Shown here: positions 51,741-60,176 of the stretch, one piece after another
How the letters are laid out: the number at the start of each line of letters is the position of its first letter
Position numbering within the stretch: the stretch's first letter is position 1
NCBI RefSeq assembly: GCF_017255015.1
Contig: NZ_JAFKCS010000001.1
Location: 306,772-370,771, forward strand
Direction: 5' to 3'
DNA length: 64,000 bases
Source of the DNA: Bowmanella yangjiangensis
GTDB taxonomy: Bacteria > Pseudomonadota > Gammaproteobacteria > Enterobacterales > Alteromonadaceae
Made by a program: the position numbers and the translations under genes
The notes under the pieces: model-generated
Seen by the model: the letters and a program-made list of their open reading frames with translations, nothing else
Database searches by the model: none
What the model was told of the DNA's origin: nothing

Positions 51741-53102
51741 ATGCAAAAATCCATAGTGACCCTGGCATGCCTGCTCGGCATGCCAGCTCTGGCCGCCGAC
51801 AAGCTCGGTGATGAGCAGGCGCTGTATGACATTGCCGGCCAGGTATCGGCCGCCCGTATTGAACAGGATGTTCGCAAGTTGGTGAGTTTTGGTACCCGCC
51901 ATACCTTATCTGACACTCAGTCGGACAGCCGCGGCATCGGCGCCGCCAGGCGCTGGATTAAGGCTGAGTTTGATAGGATTTCTGCCCAATGTGGGGGCTG
52001 TCTTGAGGTGTATTATCAGTCGCAAACCATTCAGGGCGAAAAGCGCATTCCTGAGCCTGTTGAAGTAGTGAGTGTCATCGCCATACAAAAAGGTCAGACT
52101 GACCCAAGCCGTTATGTGGTGATGTCCGGCGATATCGACTCGCGAGTTTCCGATGTAATGGATGCGGTATCGGACGCACCGGGGGCCAACGACAACGCTT
52201 CTGGCCTGGCCGGGGTACTCGAAGCGGCCCGCGTGCTCAGTCAATACCAATTCCATGGCTCTGTGGTGTATGCAGCACTGGCGGGGGAAGAGCAGGGGCT
52301 GTTCGGCGGCAAGATTATGGCCGAACAGGCGCTTAAAGACGGCTGGCGGGTTAAAGCTGTGCTTAATAACGATATGATAGGCAATATTGCCGGTATCAAT
52401 GGGGTAATAAACAACACCAGTGCCCGTTTGTTTTCTGAAGGCACCTGGGTAGTGGAAACCCCGCAAGAGGCGAACAAACGCCGTTTTACCGGTGGCGAAG
52501 TAGATTCACCCTCTCGCAATCTGGCCCGTTATATCGACAAGATTGCCGATACCTATATTCCCAATCTGGATACCATGATGGTCTATCGTCTGGACCGATT
52601 TGGCCGCGGTGGCCATCATCGTCCCTTCAATGATGCCGGTTTTCCTGCTATCCGTATAATGGAAACCAACGAGCATTATGATCGTCAGCATCAGGATTTA
52701 CGCAGCGAAAACGGCACTGTGTATGGCGATACCCTGGATGGCGTGAATTTTCCATATGCGGCCAAGCTAACGGCCCTAAATGCAGTAAGCTTAGCCAGTA
52801 TGGCCTGGGCTCCCAGTCCGCCAGCTAAGGTAGAAATCAAAGGGGCAGTGCAGCCTTCAACTACCCTAAGCTGGGCACCCGCCGCCAATGCTGAACGAGA
52901 CCTGGTGAAAGGCTACAAGATTTACTGGCGTTATACCGACCAGCCGCAGTGGCAGTTCAGCCGTTATGTTGGCAAGGTCAATAGCTTTACCCTGGAAAAT
53001 GTGGTGATTGACAATTATTTCTTCGGCGTGGCCAGCGTGGGGCAAAATGGCCTGGAAAGCCCGGTGGTATTTCCCGGTGTAGCCGGCGCTTTTGGCGAGT
53101 AA
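51741..53102 (+). CDS. Exported M28 family zinc peptidase with C-terminal Fn3-like domain
   Basis: The ATG at 51741 has GAGGTGAAC upstream, giving 453 residues with a signal peptide (~1-18, ending ALAA). M28 ligands are visible: Asp in GANDNASGLAGVLE, Glu-Glu in LAGEEQGLFGG, Asp in LNNDMIGN, and His in GGHHRPFNDAG. Residues ~355-450 look like a fibronectin type III-like domain (TLSWAPAANAERDLVKGYKIYW, then FGVASVGQNGLESPVV). It should act as an aminopeptidase or carboxypeptidase in the periplasm or outside. It follows the M24 peptidase closely. Confidence 0.9.
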   Translation: MQKSIVTLACLLGMPALAADKLGDEQALYDIAGQVSAARIEQDVRKLVSFGTRHTLSDTQSDSRGIGAARRWIKAEFDRISAQCGGCLEVYYQSQTIQGEKRIPEPVEVVSVIAIQKGQTDPSRYVVMSGDIDSRVSDVMDAVSDAPGANDNASGLAGVLEAARVLSQYQFHGSVVYAALAGEEQGLFGGKIMAEQALKDGWRVKAVLNNDMIGNIAGINGVINNTSARLFSEGTWVVETPQEANKRRFTGGEVDSPSRNLARYIDKIADTYIPNLDTMMVYRLDRFGRGGHHRPFNDAGFPAIRIMETNEHYDRQHQDLRSENGTVYGDTLDGVNFPYAAKLTALNAVSLASMAWAPSPPAKVEIKGAVQPSTTLSWAPAANAERDLVKGYKIYWRYTDQPQWQFSRYVGKVNSFTLENVVIDNYFFGVASVGQNGLESPVVFPGVAGAFGE

Positions 53103-53362
53103 TGATTTAGTGGCGATCAGTTAGCTGTTTAACTTTGATAGCCGCTAACCGATTGCCGGGATGAGATGTCCAGCTTCCTTATCGTTTCCTTTCCAAATCG
53201 CAGGTATCTGTTGGGAAGGGAAAATCCATAGGTTCAGCGTATTATTCAGTAGGCTGAGCGGTAAAACCCTGCTAGTCTGAATGGTGTACTTGCAGCCTTT
53301 CGTGAAGTCAGCCGTAGCCGAAAGTCTTTTGCCTCTGAGTCATAAGCTGTTTCACTGTTTCG

Positions 53363-55312
53363 ATGAATATACAACAAAACTTAGCCATTCGGCTGTTACG
53401 GGTTCTACGCTACAACAAAGCCCGACATGAGCGCGCTCTGGCATTATTGCCCGAAAACAAGCGTCCGATATTCCATGTGTTGCCCTTTCTTTTGCATGTT
53501 AATCATCCTGCTTTGCCTGGTTTTGTTGCCGATGATGATGTTGCTTTTGGTCTGACTAACTATTCCCTGCGTGAGTCCGTGGTCAATTCACTTAAGAGTG
53601 TGTTCCCACAGCAGCTATCGTTATTTGATGATTTTCGCCAGCTTTGGCCAAAACAGCGACTGATTGACTCCTTAGTATTGATGGGCAGCGTTGGCACTAT
53701 TGCGCAGTCGGATGACTCGGACTTTGATTACTGGGTGTGTATTGACCCACAAGTGGTAAAACCTAACGCGCGTAAGCTATTGCAACAAAAACTGCAACTG
53801 GTTGAACAATGGGCTGCTCAACATGACATGGAAGTGCATTTCTTTTTATCGGATATCGACAAAATAAGACGCAACGACTTCGGAGAAGCGGATGGCGAAA
53901 GCTCTGGCTCGGCACAAGCGGTGTTCTTAAAAGCTGAGTTTTATACCACCAATCTGGTGGTGGCCGGTAAGCTACCTTTTTGGTGGTTGATGCCCGATAA
54001 GGTTAATGACAAGCAGTATCAGGAGTTGATGAACAGTCTAAAGCCTGGCGAACCACCTGATCCCAAACTCTTTATGGACTTTGGCAATTTACAGGAGATG
54101 GACTCTCGAGAGTTGTTCGGTGCTGCTATTTGGCAGATAGTCAAAGGCATGGATTCGCCGTTTAAGTCGGTGCTGAAGATGGCCAAGCTAGAAGTGTTTT
54201 TGGAGAATATTCAGCACAAGCAGCCATTGTGTAACCTACTTAAAAAGTACGTACATACCGGTGCTAACCCTTTGGCACATCAGGAATATGTTGATCCTTA
54301 TGCGCTGATGTTTGACGAACTCATTGCCCATTACCAGCAGCAGGATAACCAGCAGGTTGTGCAACTTTTACAGTTAAGTCTGTATTTAAAGTGCGGTTGT
54401 ACGCTCAGCCAGGAAACGGGCGATAAACACCATAGTTTTAAGCGCGAGATGATTAGTCGATATGTTTGGGAGTGGGGGTGGAGTGCAGATAAGCTGCGTA
54501 AGATTGATAATATTGCCAGTTGGAATTTTAGTGAGAAGTCCCTGCTTAGTCGCCAGGTGCATGCCTTTTTAATCAACTGTTATCGTCGTATGTCCAGCCG
54601 TATTGCCGGACAGAAACAAACCGTTAGTCAGGAAGATATGACGGTTATCGGGCGAAAACTGGATACTTTCTACTCCAAAAAAACGGATAAAGTCGAATAT
54701 CTACGCAGCGTGTTCGACGACGAGCTGTATTGTCGTACTGTGAGTATTAAAGCCGACCCCGATACCATGCTTAAGCGCAATTGGTCTATGTATGCCGGGG
54801 ATCAGATTTCGGCTAAGGCCAGCACACTGCGTAATGAACACCTCAAGTCCAGCGATAACCCTATTGATCTGGTCGTCTGGGCGGTTTGGAACAGGATTAT
54901 GGATAGTAAGACCCGCATCCAACTGGACTACCATACCGAACCGGTTACAGAAGAGGATTTGTATAAGCTGGTCAGTAAGGCTGAAGAGCTATTTCCTCCA
55001 CTACGGGTCTCCGAATTGCCTCGTCAGGCATTGTTGTCACCGGCTAAAGTAACCAGCTGTCTGGTGGTGCTGAATTTTGAAAGTCGCCGTTTAAAGCCGG
55101 AAGTGGATACGGTCAGGGTGATATACAGCAATAGTTGGGGAGAATTGTACTCGCAGTCTGGGATGCAGGCACTGGAGCCTTTGCGTAGGGAGTTGGGCAA
55201 TGATGGATTGGCCAGATTGGCGCATTTACTGGTGCCGGATGGTTCCCATAAGCAGCGCCTGTACGACAATTTTGTGATGCGTACCGGTCTGGAATTTCGT
55301 CATATTGTTTAG
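53363..55312 (+). CDS. Short class I adenylate cyclase-like protein
   Basis: 649 residues. The nucleotidyltransferase core of class I (enterobacterial CyaA-type) cyclases is visible: MGSVGTIAQSDDSDFDYWVC at residues ~107-126, with Ser109 and Asp120/Asp122 as the GS...DxD metal-binding set. Alignment by eye with E. coli CyaA (848 aa) runs through FGAAIWQIVKGMDSPFKSVLK and RYVWEWGWSADKLRKIDN to YSNSWGELYSQSGMQALEPL, but then stops: the C-terminal ~150-200 residues linked to glucose/EIIA control are absent. The gene is not near hemC, the usual place of cyaA. Probably makes cAMP with different regulation, or is an enzymatically inactive homologue. Confidence 0.85.
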   Translation: MNIQQNLAIRLLRVLRYNKARHERALALLPENKRPIFHVLPFLLHVNHPALPGFVADDDVAFGLTNYSLRESVVNSLKSVFPQQLSLFDDFRQLWPKQRLIDSLVLMGSVGTIAQSDDSDFDYWVCIDPQVVKPNARKLLQQKLQLVEQWAAQHDMEVHFFLSDIDKIRRNDFGEADGESSGSAQAVFLKAEFYTTNLVVAGKLPFWWLMPDKVNDKQYQELMNSLKPGEPPDPKLFMDFGNLQEMDSRELFGAAIWQIVKGMDSPFKSVLKMAKLEVFLENIQHKQPLCNLLKKYVHTGANPLAHQEYVDPYALMFDELIAHYQQQDNQQVVQLLQLSLYLKCGCTLSQETGDKHHSFKREMISRYVWEWGWSADKLRKIDNIASWNFSEKSLLSRQVHAFLINCYRRMSSRIAGQKQTVSQEDMTVIGRKLDTFYSKKTDKVEYLRSVFDDELYCRTVSIKADPDTMLKRNWSMYAGDQISAKASTLRNEHLKSSDNPIDLVVWAVWNRIMDSKTRIQLDYHTEPVTEEDLYKLVSKAEELFPPLRVSELPRQALLSPAKVTSCLVVLNFESRRLKPEVDTVRVIYSNSWGELYSQSGMQALEPLRRELGNDGLARLAHLLVPDGSHKQRLYDNFVMRTGLEFRHIV

Positions 55313-55403
55313 CCGTGCCTATCTCGCTTTGTGGCGTGATATTTGGTACTGGAAAGGCCGCACGGCTACCGCTACCATGAGCGTTTTCAGCTAAGGGAAC
55401 GCC

Positions 55404-56144
55404 ATGATTATCCAACAGCAAACCCAGGACCTGCCCGCACCAACCGGGCTGATGCGTACTACCCTATACCGACCCCAGCAAGCAGGTCGTTTCCCCGCCG
55501 TGATCTTTTATTCTGAGATTTTCCAGCAAACCGCACCTATTGCCCGCACTGCTGCCCTGTTAGCCGGTCATGGCTTTGTGGTGCTGGTGCCAGAAGTATT
55601 TCATGAGCTAAATCCCATAGGCACTGTGCTGGCTTACGATGATGCTGGAAAAGACAAAGGGAATCAGGATAAGTGGACAAAGCCGCTAGAGGCGCACGAT
55701 AGCGACACTCAAGTGTTAGTAGATTTTGTCCGGCAGCAAGCCTACTGCAATGGCAATGTTGGTGCTATGGGTGTTTGCATTGGTGGGCACCTTGCTTACC
55801 GGGCGGCACTTAACCCAGATATTAAGGCGGCATTTTGCCTGTATGCGACCGATATTCACAGCGACACTTTGCCCGCGAAGCCAGGCAATCAGTCGTTTGA
55901 GCGTATGACGGATATCCAGGGTGAAATTCACTTTATCTGGGGCCGGCAGGATCCGCATGTGCCGGCTGATGGACGCTTGAAGATTTATCAGGCGCTACTG
56001 ACTAGCGGTATCAATTATCAATGGACGGAAGTGAATGCTCAGCATGCTTTTATGCGTGATGAGGGGGAACGTTATGATCCGGCCCTGGCGATGATTATGT
56101 ATCAACAAGCGGTTGCGCTGTTTCAACGGGTACTCTGGCAATAG
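55404..56144 (+). CDS. Dienelactone hydrolase family protein
   Basis: 246 residues, alpha/beta-hydrolase of the DLH family. The nucleophile is cysteine in GAMGVCIGGHLAYRAA; the catalytic Asp lies in FIWGRQDPHVPADG and the His in NAQHAFMRDEG, in the expected order. The start segment (TGLMRTTLYRPQQAGRFPAVIFYSEIF) is also typical. DLH enzymes hydrolyse dienelactones in the breakdown of chlorinated aromatics, but the family includes many general esterases, and no aromatic-degradation gene is nearby. AAGGGAACGCC precedes the ATG. It stands alone, 91 bases after the cyclase-like gene. Confidence 0.88.
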   Translation: MIIQQQTQDLPAPTGLMRTTLYRPQQAGRFPAVIFYSEIFQQTAPIARTAALLAGHGFVVLVPEVFHELNPIGTVLAYDDAGKDKGNQDKWTKPLEAHDSDTQVLVDFVRQQAYCNGNVGAMGVCIGGHLAYRAALNPDIKAAFCLYATDIHSDTLPAKPGNQSFERMTDIQGEIHFIWGRQDPHVPADGRLKIYQALLTSGINYQWTEVNAQHAFMRDEGERYDPALAMIMYQQAVALFQRVLWQ

Positions 56145-56674
56145 TCATTCACTGGCCCGGCGCCCGCGAGGGCCAGTGATAGTCTCATTTATATGGATTT
56201 CTTGACTCTCTGCCTTTCTGTGTTAAACAAATAGTTACCTTCAGCCCGCGGAATTCAGGGGAGCACCTAAGGACCGCGGGCATTAACTTGGTAGTACAAA
56301 GCCCACGACTTCTCATCATCAGCCTTTGATGAACACCTGTTTTATGGGGCTTGTGCAAGGGCAAACAGCATCTGTGCACCCCGCCTTTGATAAGATAAAT
56401 AAAACGTCTGTCGACGACGCAGCCTTATCGTCACCATCTTAACGCCAGTTTGCCTGAATTCATTGGCAGTAAAGGGATTATCTGCATATTGCCATTGGCC
56501 GTTGAAGCATAGCCTCAGCAGCAGACAGGGGGAAATTAAAGTTGGATGTGCCCCCGGTTTGACTGGCGGATAAAATATCTATGGGGGAAGTTTAGGTAAT
56601 TAACCTGGCAACCTATGACTTGTCCTGATTTCTCGTCTAAGCTGGAACAACCATCAGTTTTAGGCAGTAACAGA
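56145..56674. other. Gene-free 530-bp interval with hairpins and direct repeats
   Basis: No credible coding frame is seen between the dienelactone hydrolase and chemoreceptor genes. It contains the hairpin at 56149-56179, a second 8-bp inverted repeat (GCCCGCGG 56244-56251, CCGCGGGC 56274-56281) and a direct repeat GCCTTTGAT (56322-56330 and 56383-56391). It precedes the chemoreceptor/Tsx-like operon, so it may hold a long leader, promoter or regulatory RNA. I could not match a known riboswitch. Confidence 0.5.
56149..56179. terminator. Hairpin after the dienelactone hydrolase gene
   Basis: TCACTGGCCC (56149-56158) and GGGCCAGTGA (56170-56179) are perfect 10-bp inverted repeats with an 11-base loop, 4 bases after the stop. 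A U-run is weak, but the position and stem support termination. Confidence 0.6.
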
Positions 56675-58618
56675 ATGATAAACCTAGATAATTTAAGGCT
56701 GAAAACCCTACTGGCCGGCGCCATGGTATTGGCATTGTTTCTAACCATATTGATTAGCTCATTTATCAATATTCGGCAGTTCTCGGGGATGTTTTATGAA
56801 GTCACTGAAAATGAGCATCTGCCTAATGTCACTGAACGCGCCCGAGCCCAGATAAAAGCAGAGCTGCAAGCGCCCATCGCATTTTCTCAAGGCATTGCGC
56901 AAAACGACTACATACAGCAATGGATCTTAAATGGTGAGGATCCTGCGAAGCTCCCGGATTTGCTTAATTATACGCAGCGTTTTATTCGCGACTATGGCGC
57001 CGCCTCGGTCTTTTGGGTTTCCAAACCCAGTAACAACTACTACAACCAGGATGGACTGTTCAAACAGGTGTCGGAGCAAGTCGCCCGCGACTCATGGTTT
57101 TTTGACTTTGTCAGAGGCAGCCAGGATATCGCATTGAGCATGGACATTGATGAAGTCACAAATAGCCTGACGGTGTTCGTGAATGTGCTTGCCAAGAGCA
57201 AGGATGGGCAAGTGTTGGGTGTAGCGGGGTTGGGTTACGATGTGTCTGCCATTATCCGCATGGTGCAGGAACACAAGGTTGGTGAAAATGGCTATATGTT
57301 TTTACTGGATGGCGACGGCAATGTGGCGGCACATCGTGAAAATGCCATGCTCAACAAATCCCTGGCACAATTGTCTGCTTACACTGATGTAGCAGGAAAA
57401 ATTACAGCAAGCTCAGGCGACTTTACTTTATTTGACGGCCAGATTGCCGATGAATCCGTATATATTGCCACCTCTGATCTTAAAGACGTAGGCTGGAAAC
57501 TGGTTACCGTTCTGCCTAAGGCTGAAATCAGCGATAAGGTAAATGCGGTGGTGCAGCTGTCGGTTATTACCGCAGTGGTGCTGGCGGTGATTTTTATCCT
57601 GTTGTCTTTGTATATCGCCAATCGGGTCAGCGGGGCTATCAGTCAGGTTGGAGACAAGCTGCTGAGTATGTCTGCATCAGGCGGGGACCTAACCCAACGC
57701 CTGGATGCCAGTACTGACAATGAACTGGGCTACCTTGCCAAGGGGTTTAACGCCATATTGGCAAAGTTTTCCGATCTTGTCAGAGAGATTAAAGAGGCCG
57801 AATCGGCAATCAATAGCGGCGTTGGCAATCTGAAAAACACCTCGCTGCAATCGGTGGAGTATTCCGAGGATCAGCGTCGACAGACAGAAATGGTTGCTAC
57901 TGCCATTACCGAAATGGGGCAAACCATCGGCGAGGTATCTTCTGTTGCACACAAGACTGCGGCGGATACCAGCACGGCGGTTAAGGATACGCACGATACC
58001 AACGAAGTTATGCTGAGCCTTGCTGCGACCATGAACGAGTTGGCCGGGGCAATGAAACAAAGTGAAGCCTCAATAACGGAATTGGCGGGCCAGGCTGAAG
58101 CCATCAACTCGGTGGTGGATGTGATTAGCAGTATTTCTGAGCAAACCAATTTATTAGCCCTGAATGCCGCTATTGAGGCCGCCCGAGCTGGTGAACAAGG
58201 GCGTGGCTTTGCTGTAGTTGCAGATGAGGTACGTACTCTGGCCAGTCGCACACAGGATTCCACTAAAGAAATCCGTGCCCAGATTGAGCAACTGCAAAGC
58301 GCGGCTTCAGCCAGTTTGACTACTATAAAAAGTGGCGCGCAAAGTAGTTTGGAGCTGGCCGATAGTGCACAGTCGGCTTCTTCAGCGTTGACCGCTATTC
58401 GCCATCGCTTTGACAGTATCAGTGACGGCAACCATCAGGTCGCTGCCGCAACAGAGGAGCAAACGTCGGTAGTGGACCATATCAATGAGTCGGCACAAAC
58501 TATTGCTACCATGGCTAACAATATTCACTCGAGCGCAGAAAGCCAGTTGCAGGAGATTGACAGGTTGACAGCACGTGCTCAGCATATGCGCCAAATCGTT
58601 AGTCAGTTTAAGGTGTAA
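56675..58618 (+). CDS. Methyl-accepting chemotaxis protein (Cache-type sensor)
   Basis: The frame is open from 56615; ATG 56675 starts the usual N-terminus ([22 protein letters not shown]), giving 647 residues. Layout: membrane helix ~10-32, a periplasmic double-Cache-like sensor (~35-295), a second helix ~300-325, HAMP region (~326-385), and a cytoplasmic signalling domain with the invariant hairpin tip [20 protein letters not shown]. Ligands of Cache domains are small organic compounds such as amino acids, purines or carboxylates. Its stop overlaps the next gene, an outer-membrane Tsx-like channel, by one base, which hints at nucleosides or related compounds as ligand. Confidence 0.9.
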   Translation: MINLDNLRLKTLLAGAMVLALFLTILISSFINIRQFSGMFYEVTENEHLPNVTERARAQIKAELQAPIAFSQGIAQNDYIQQWILNGEDPAKLPDLLNYTQRFIRDYGAASVFWVSKPSNNYYNQDGLFKQVSEQVARDSWFFDFVRGSQDIALSMDIDEVTNSLTVFVNVLAKSKDGQVLGVAGLGYDVSAIIRMVQEHKVGENGYMFLLDGDGNVAAHRENAMLNKSLAQLSAYTDVAGKITASSGDFTLFDGQIADESVYIATSDLKDVGWKLVTVLPKAEISDKVNAVVQLSVITAVVLAVIFILLSLYIANRVSGAISQVGDKLLSMSASGGDLTQRLDASTDNELGYLAKGFNAILAKFSDLVREIKEAESAINSGVGNLKNTSLQSVEYSEDQRRQTEMVATAITEMGQTIGEVSSVAHKTAADTSTAVKDTHDTNEVMLSLAATMNELAGAMKQSEASITELAGQAEAINSVVDVISSISEQTNLLALNAAIEAARAGEQGRGFAVVADEVRTLASRTQDSTKEIRAQIEQLQSAASASLTTIKSGAQSSLELADSAQSASSALTAIRHRFDSISDGNHQVAAATEEQTSVVDHINESAQTIATMANNIHSSAESQLQEIDRLTARAQHMRQIVSQFKV

Positions 58619-59316
58619 TGACAATGAAAAAACTTATGTATCTAGGCTTATTAGCCCTGCCTACGCAAGCTGATGTGTTATGGTCGGATTTTAGTCTCTC
58701 TTACCTAAATGGCAGTCATTACGAAGTAGGGGATACAGACCGAGAGGTCGCTACCTTTGAATATGTGACTGGCACAAGCTGGGGCGGTATGTTTATGTTT
58801 ATTGACCGCCTTCACTCTGATAATGGCGATAAAGAAACCTACGGCGAGTTTTCACCCAAGTTCACCTTGCTTGAATTTGACCAGTCAAGCTGGGTTAAGA
58901 GCATATCGGCAGCTGCCACCATCGAGATTGGTGAAGATTTTACCCATTATTTATACGGGGTTGGGGCGGGTTTTAAACCTGTGGGATTCAATTATCTGAA
59001 TGTCGATCTGTATCGTCGCAATAACGACAGCGGGAAGGATAACTGGCAAACCACCATTACCTGGGCGGTGCCTTTTGAAGTGGCCTCAAGTGAATGGTTG
59101 TTTGACGGTTTTCTGGATTGGAGCTCCGCGATTGGTGAGCAGGGCACAGCGGCCAGCATGAATTGGACATCTCAGCTCAAGTGGAATTTGGCGCCATATG
59201 TGGGGCTGAAATCACCACTGTATATTGGGATGGAGTATGTTTTTTGGAACAACAAATACGGCATTCAAGGGGTTGATGAACGCAATGCCAATTTGCTGCT
59301 GAAGTGGCACTTCTAA
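58618..59316 (+). CDS. Tsx/OmpK-like outer-membrane nucleoside channel
   Basis: 232 residues (or 230 from ATG 58624, which directly starts the signal peptide MKKLMYLGLLALPTQA). The mature protein begins ADVLWSDFSLSYLNGSHYE and ends in KWHF; the terminal phenylalanine is the outer-membrane barrel assembly signal. Alternating strand residues (WGGMFMFIDRL, FSPKFTLLEF) and GAGFKPVGFNYLNVDLYRR match the Nucleoside_tran (Tsx/OmpK) family of 12-strand channels. It should let nucleosides across the outer membrane. The start codon overlaps the chemoreceptor stop (TAATG). A strong terminator follows 12 bases after the stop. Confidence 0.87.
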   Translation: MTMKKLMYLGLLALPTQADVLWSDFSLSYLNGSHYEVGDTDREVATFEYVTGTSWGGMFMFIDRLHSDNGDKETYGEFSPKFTLLEFDQSSWVKSISAAATIEIGEDFTHYLYGVGAGFKPVGFNYLNVDLYRRNNDSGKDNWQTTITWAVPFEVASSEWLFDGFLDWSSAIGEQGTAASMNWTSQLKWNLAPYVGLKSPLYIGMEYVFWNNKYGIQGVDERNANLLLKWHF

Positions 59317-59327
59317 ATATCTCTAAA

Positions 59328-59349
59328 AGTGGGAGCTTAGGCTCCCACT
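59328..59349. terminator. Hairpin between the Tsx-like gene and the convergent membrane-protein gene
   Basis: AGTGGGAGC (59328-59336) and GCTCCCACT (59341-59349) form a perfect 9-bp stem with a TTAG loop. A TAAA precedes and CTCTCGTT follows, so it is better for the minus-strand gene, but it may serve both. Confidence 0.75.
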
Positions 59350-59356
59350 CTCGTTG

Positions 59357-59914
59357 CTAAGGCATACTTTTCATAAAGCGGTGGAATTTTTCCTGGCCTT
59401 TAACCAGCCATCTTGGGGCGGTATCGCCAATGCCGACCAATTTTAATTTCGGGTGATGTGCGACTACTGCGCCAACCAACGGTTCCTGTTCGGGATCAAG
59501 ATCGACAAACAGCAGATGCTTACCCGCTTTGAGCAAACGTCTGAATCGGCGAAAGCGACGATTCGGCACCTGAATACCGATAAGTCCACCTTCCCAGGTG
59601 CAAAAACCTAAAACAACAACGGCCAAAAACACAAAGGGCAACCAGCCCGCGGCGGTGCTCGCCCAACCCAGCCAGTACGCCAGTCCCAATATGAGTGCCG
59701 CGCCTAGCGTACCTATTAAGGCACCCGTTTCTGTGGCATGCACCACATCTTGTTTAAATACCGATTCGATGGCATTGAGGTGGTGCTGTTCTACCTCTGC
59801 ATCTTTATCACTAAGTACATGAAAATGAGGTTTACTGACGCCAAGAGCAAGCATCTCATGCTCTACCACTGACAAGTCACGCAAGTCGTCACTTAAATAG
59901 TAGTGTCTTAACAT
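59357..59914 (-). CDS. Hypothetical two-helix membrane protein
   Basis: 185 residues, family not named with confidence. An N-terminal soluble part (MLRHYYLSDDLRDLSVVEHEMLALGVSKPHFHVLS) resembles a small ferredoxin-like domain with histidines. Then come two membrane helices (ALIGTLGAALILGLAYWLGWA, WLPFVFLAVVVLGFCTW) and a basic soluble tail with RRFRRFRRLLKAGKHLLFVDLD. Similar proteins are common in marine gammaproteobacteria without a clear function. The start is supported by AAAGGAGTGGGAG before the ATG. Confidence 0.7.
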   Translation of the reverse strand: MLRHYYLSDDLRDLSVVEHEMLALGVSKPHFHVLSDKDAEVEQHHLNAIESVFKQDVVHATETGALIGTLGAALILGLAYWLGWASTAAGWLPFVFLAVVVLGFCTWEGGLIGIQVPNRRFRRFRRLLKAGKHLLFVDLDPEQEPLVGAVVAHHPKLKLVGIGDTAPRWLVKGQEKFHRFMKSMP

Positions 59915-60139
59915 CTCCCACTCCTTTTCTGTTGTAACTAACTCTTATTGCAATACAGCTCGGCCAATCCGCGCTAGTTATGCAGTAAGCTAGTTATTGA
60001 AAGTATAGTCTGTGGTGGGAAAGGCGCATTTACATGCGACCAATGGTGGGTTGAACAATATTCGCACCGCCACTAACATCTCGACGCGCTAATGGTCTAG
60101 CCCGTCGCAAGCCACTCTAAACCGTGGATTTTGTAAGGG

Positions 60140-60169
60140 TATAATTATTGGATTTCCTGATAGATCAGG
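60140..60169 (+). promoter_or_regulatory. -10 box with overlapping palindrome before the PAS-GGDEF-EAL gene
   Basis: A perfect TATAAT lies at 60140-60145 with no good -35 hexamer (an activator may be needed). Eleven bases downstream is the perfect 14-bp palindrome CCTGATAGATCAGG (60156-60169), which would cover about +5 to +18 of the transcript and sits next to the start codon. It is a candidate operator. Confidence 0.5.
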
Positions 60170-60176
60170 TCGGGAA

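Noticed and set aside
56185-56379. 64-codon open frame on the minus strand in the gene-free gap
   Set aside because: No ribosome site, no recognisable pattern, and composition unlike neighbouring genes; treated as chance.
56341-56400. AAGGGCAAAC followed by a GC-rich stretch, reminiscent of the first half of a GEMM-type c-di-GMP riboswitch
   Set aside because: The second conserved half (GGACGCAAAG-type block) and the GAAA tetraloop are absent, so the resemblance is probably chance.
57871-58431. 186-codon antisense frame inside the chemoreceptor gene
   Set aside because: It mirrors the alanine/serine-rich signalling domain; the low-complexity translation is an artefact of codon usage.
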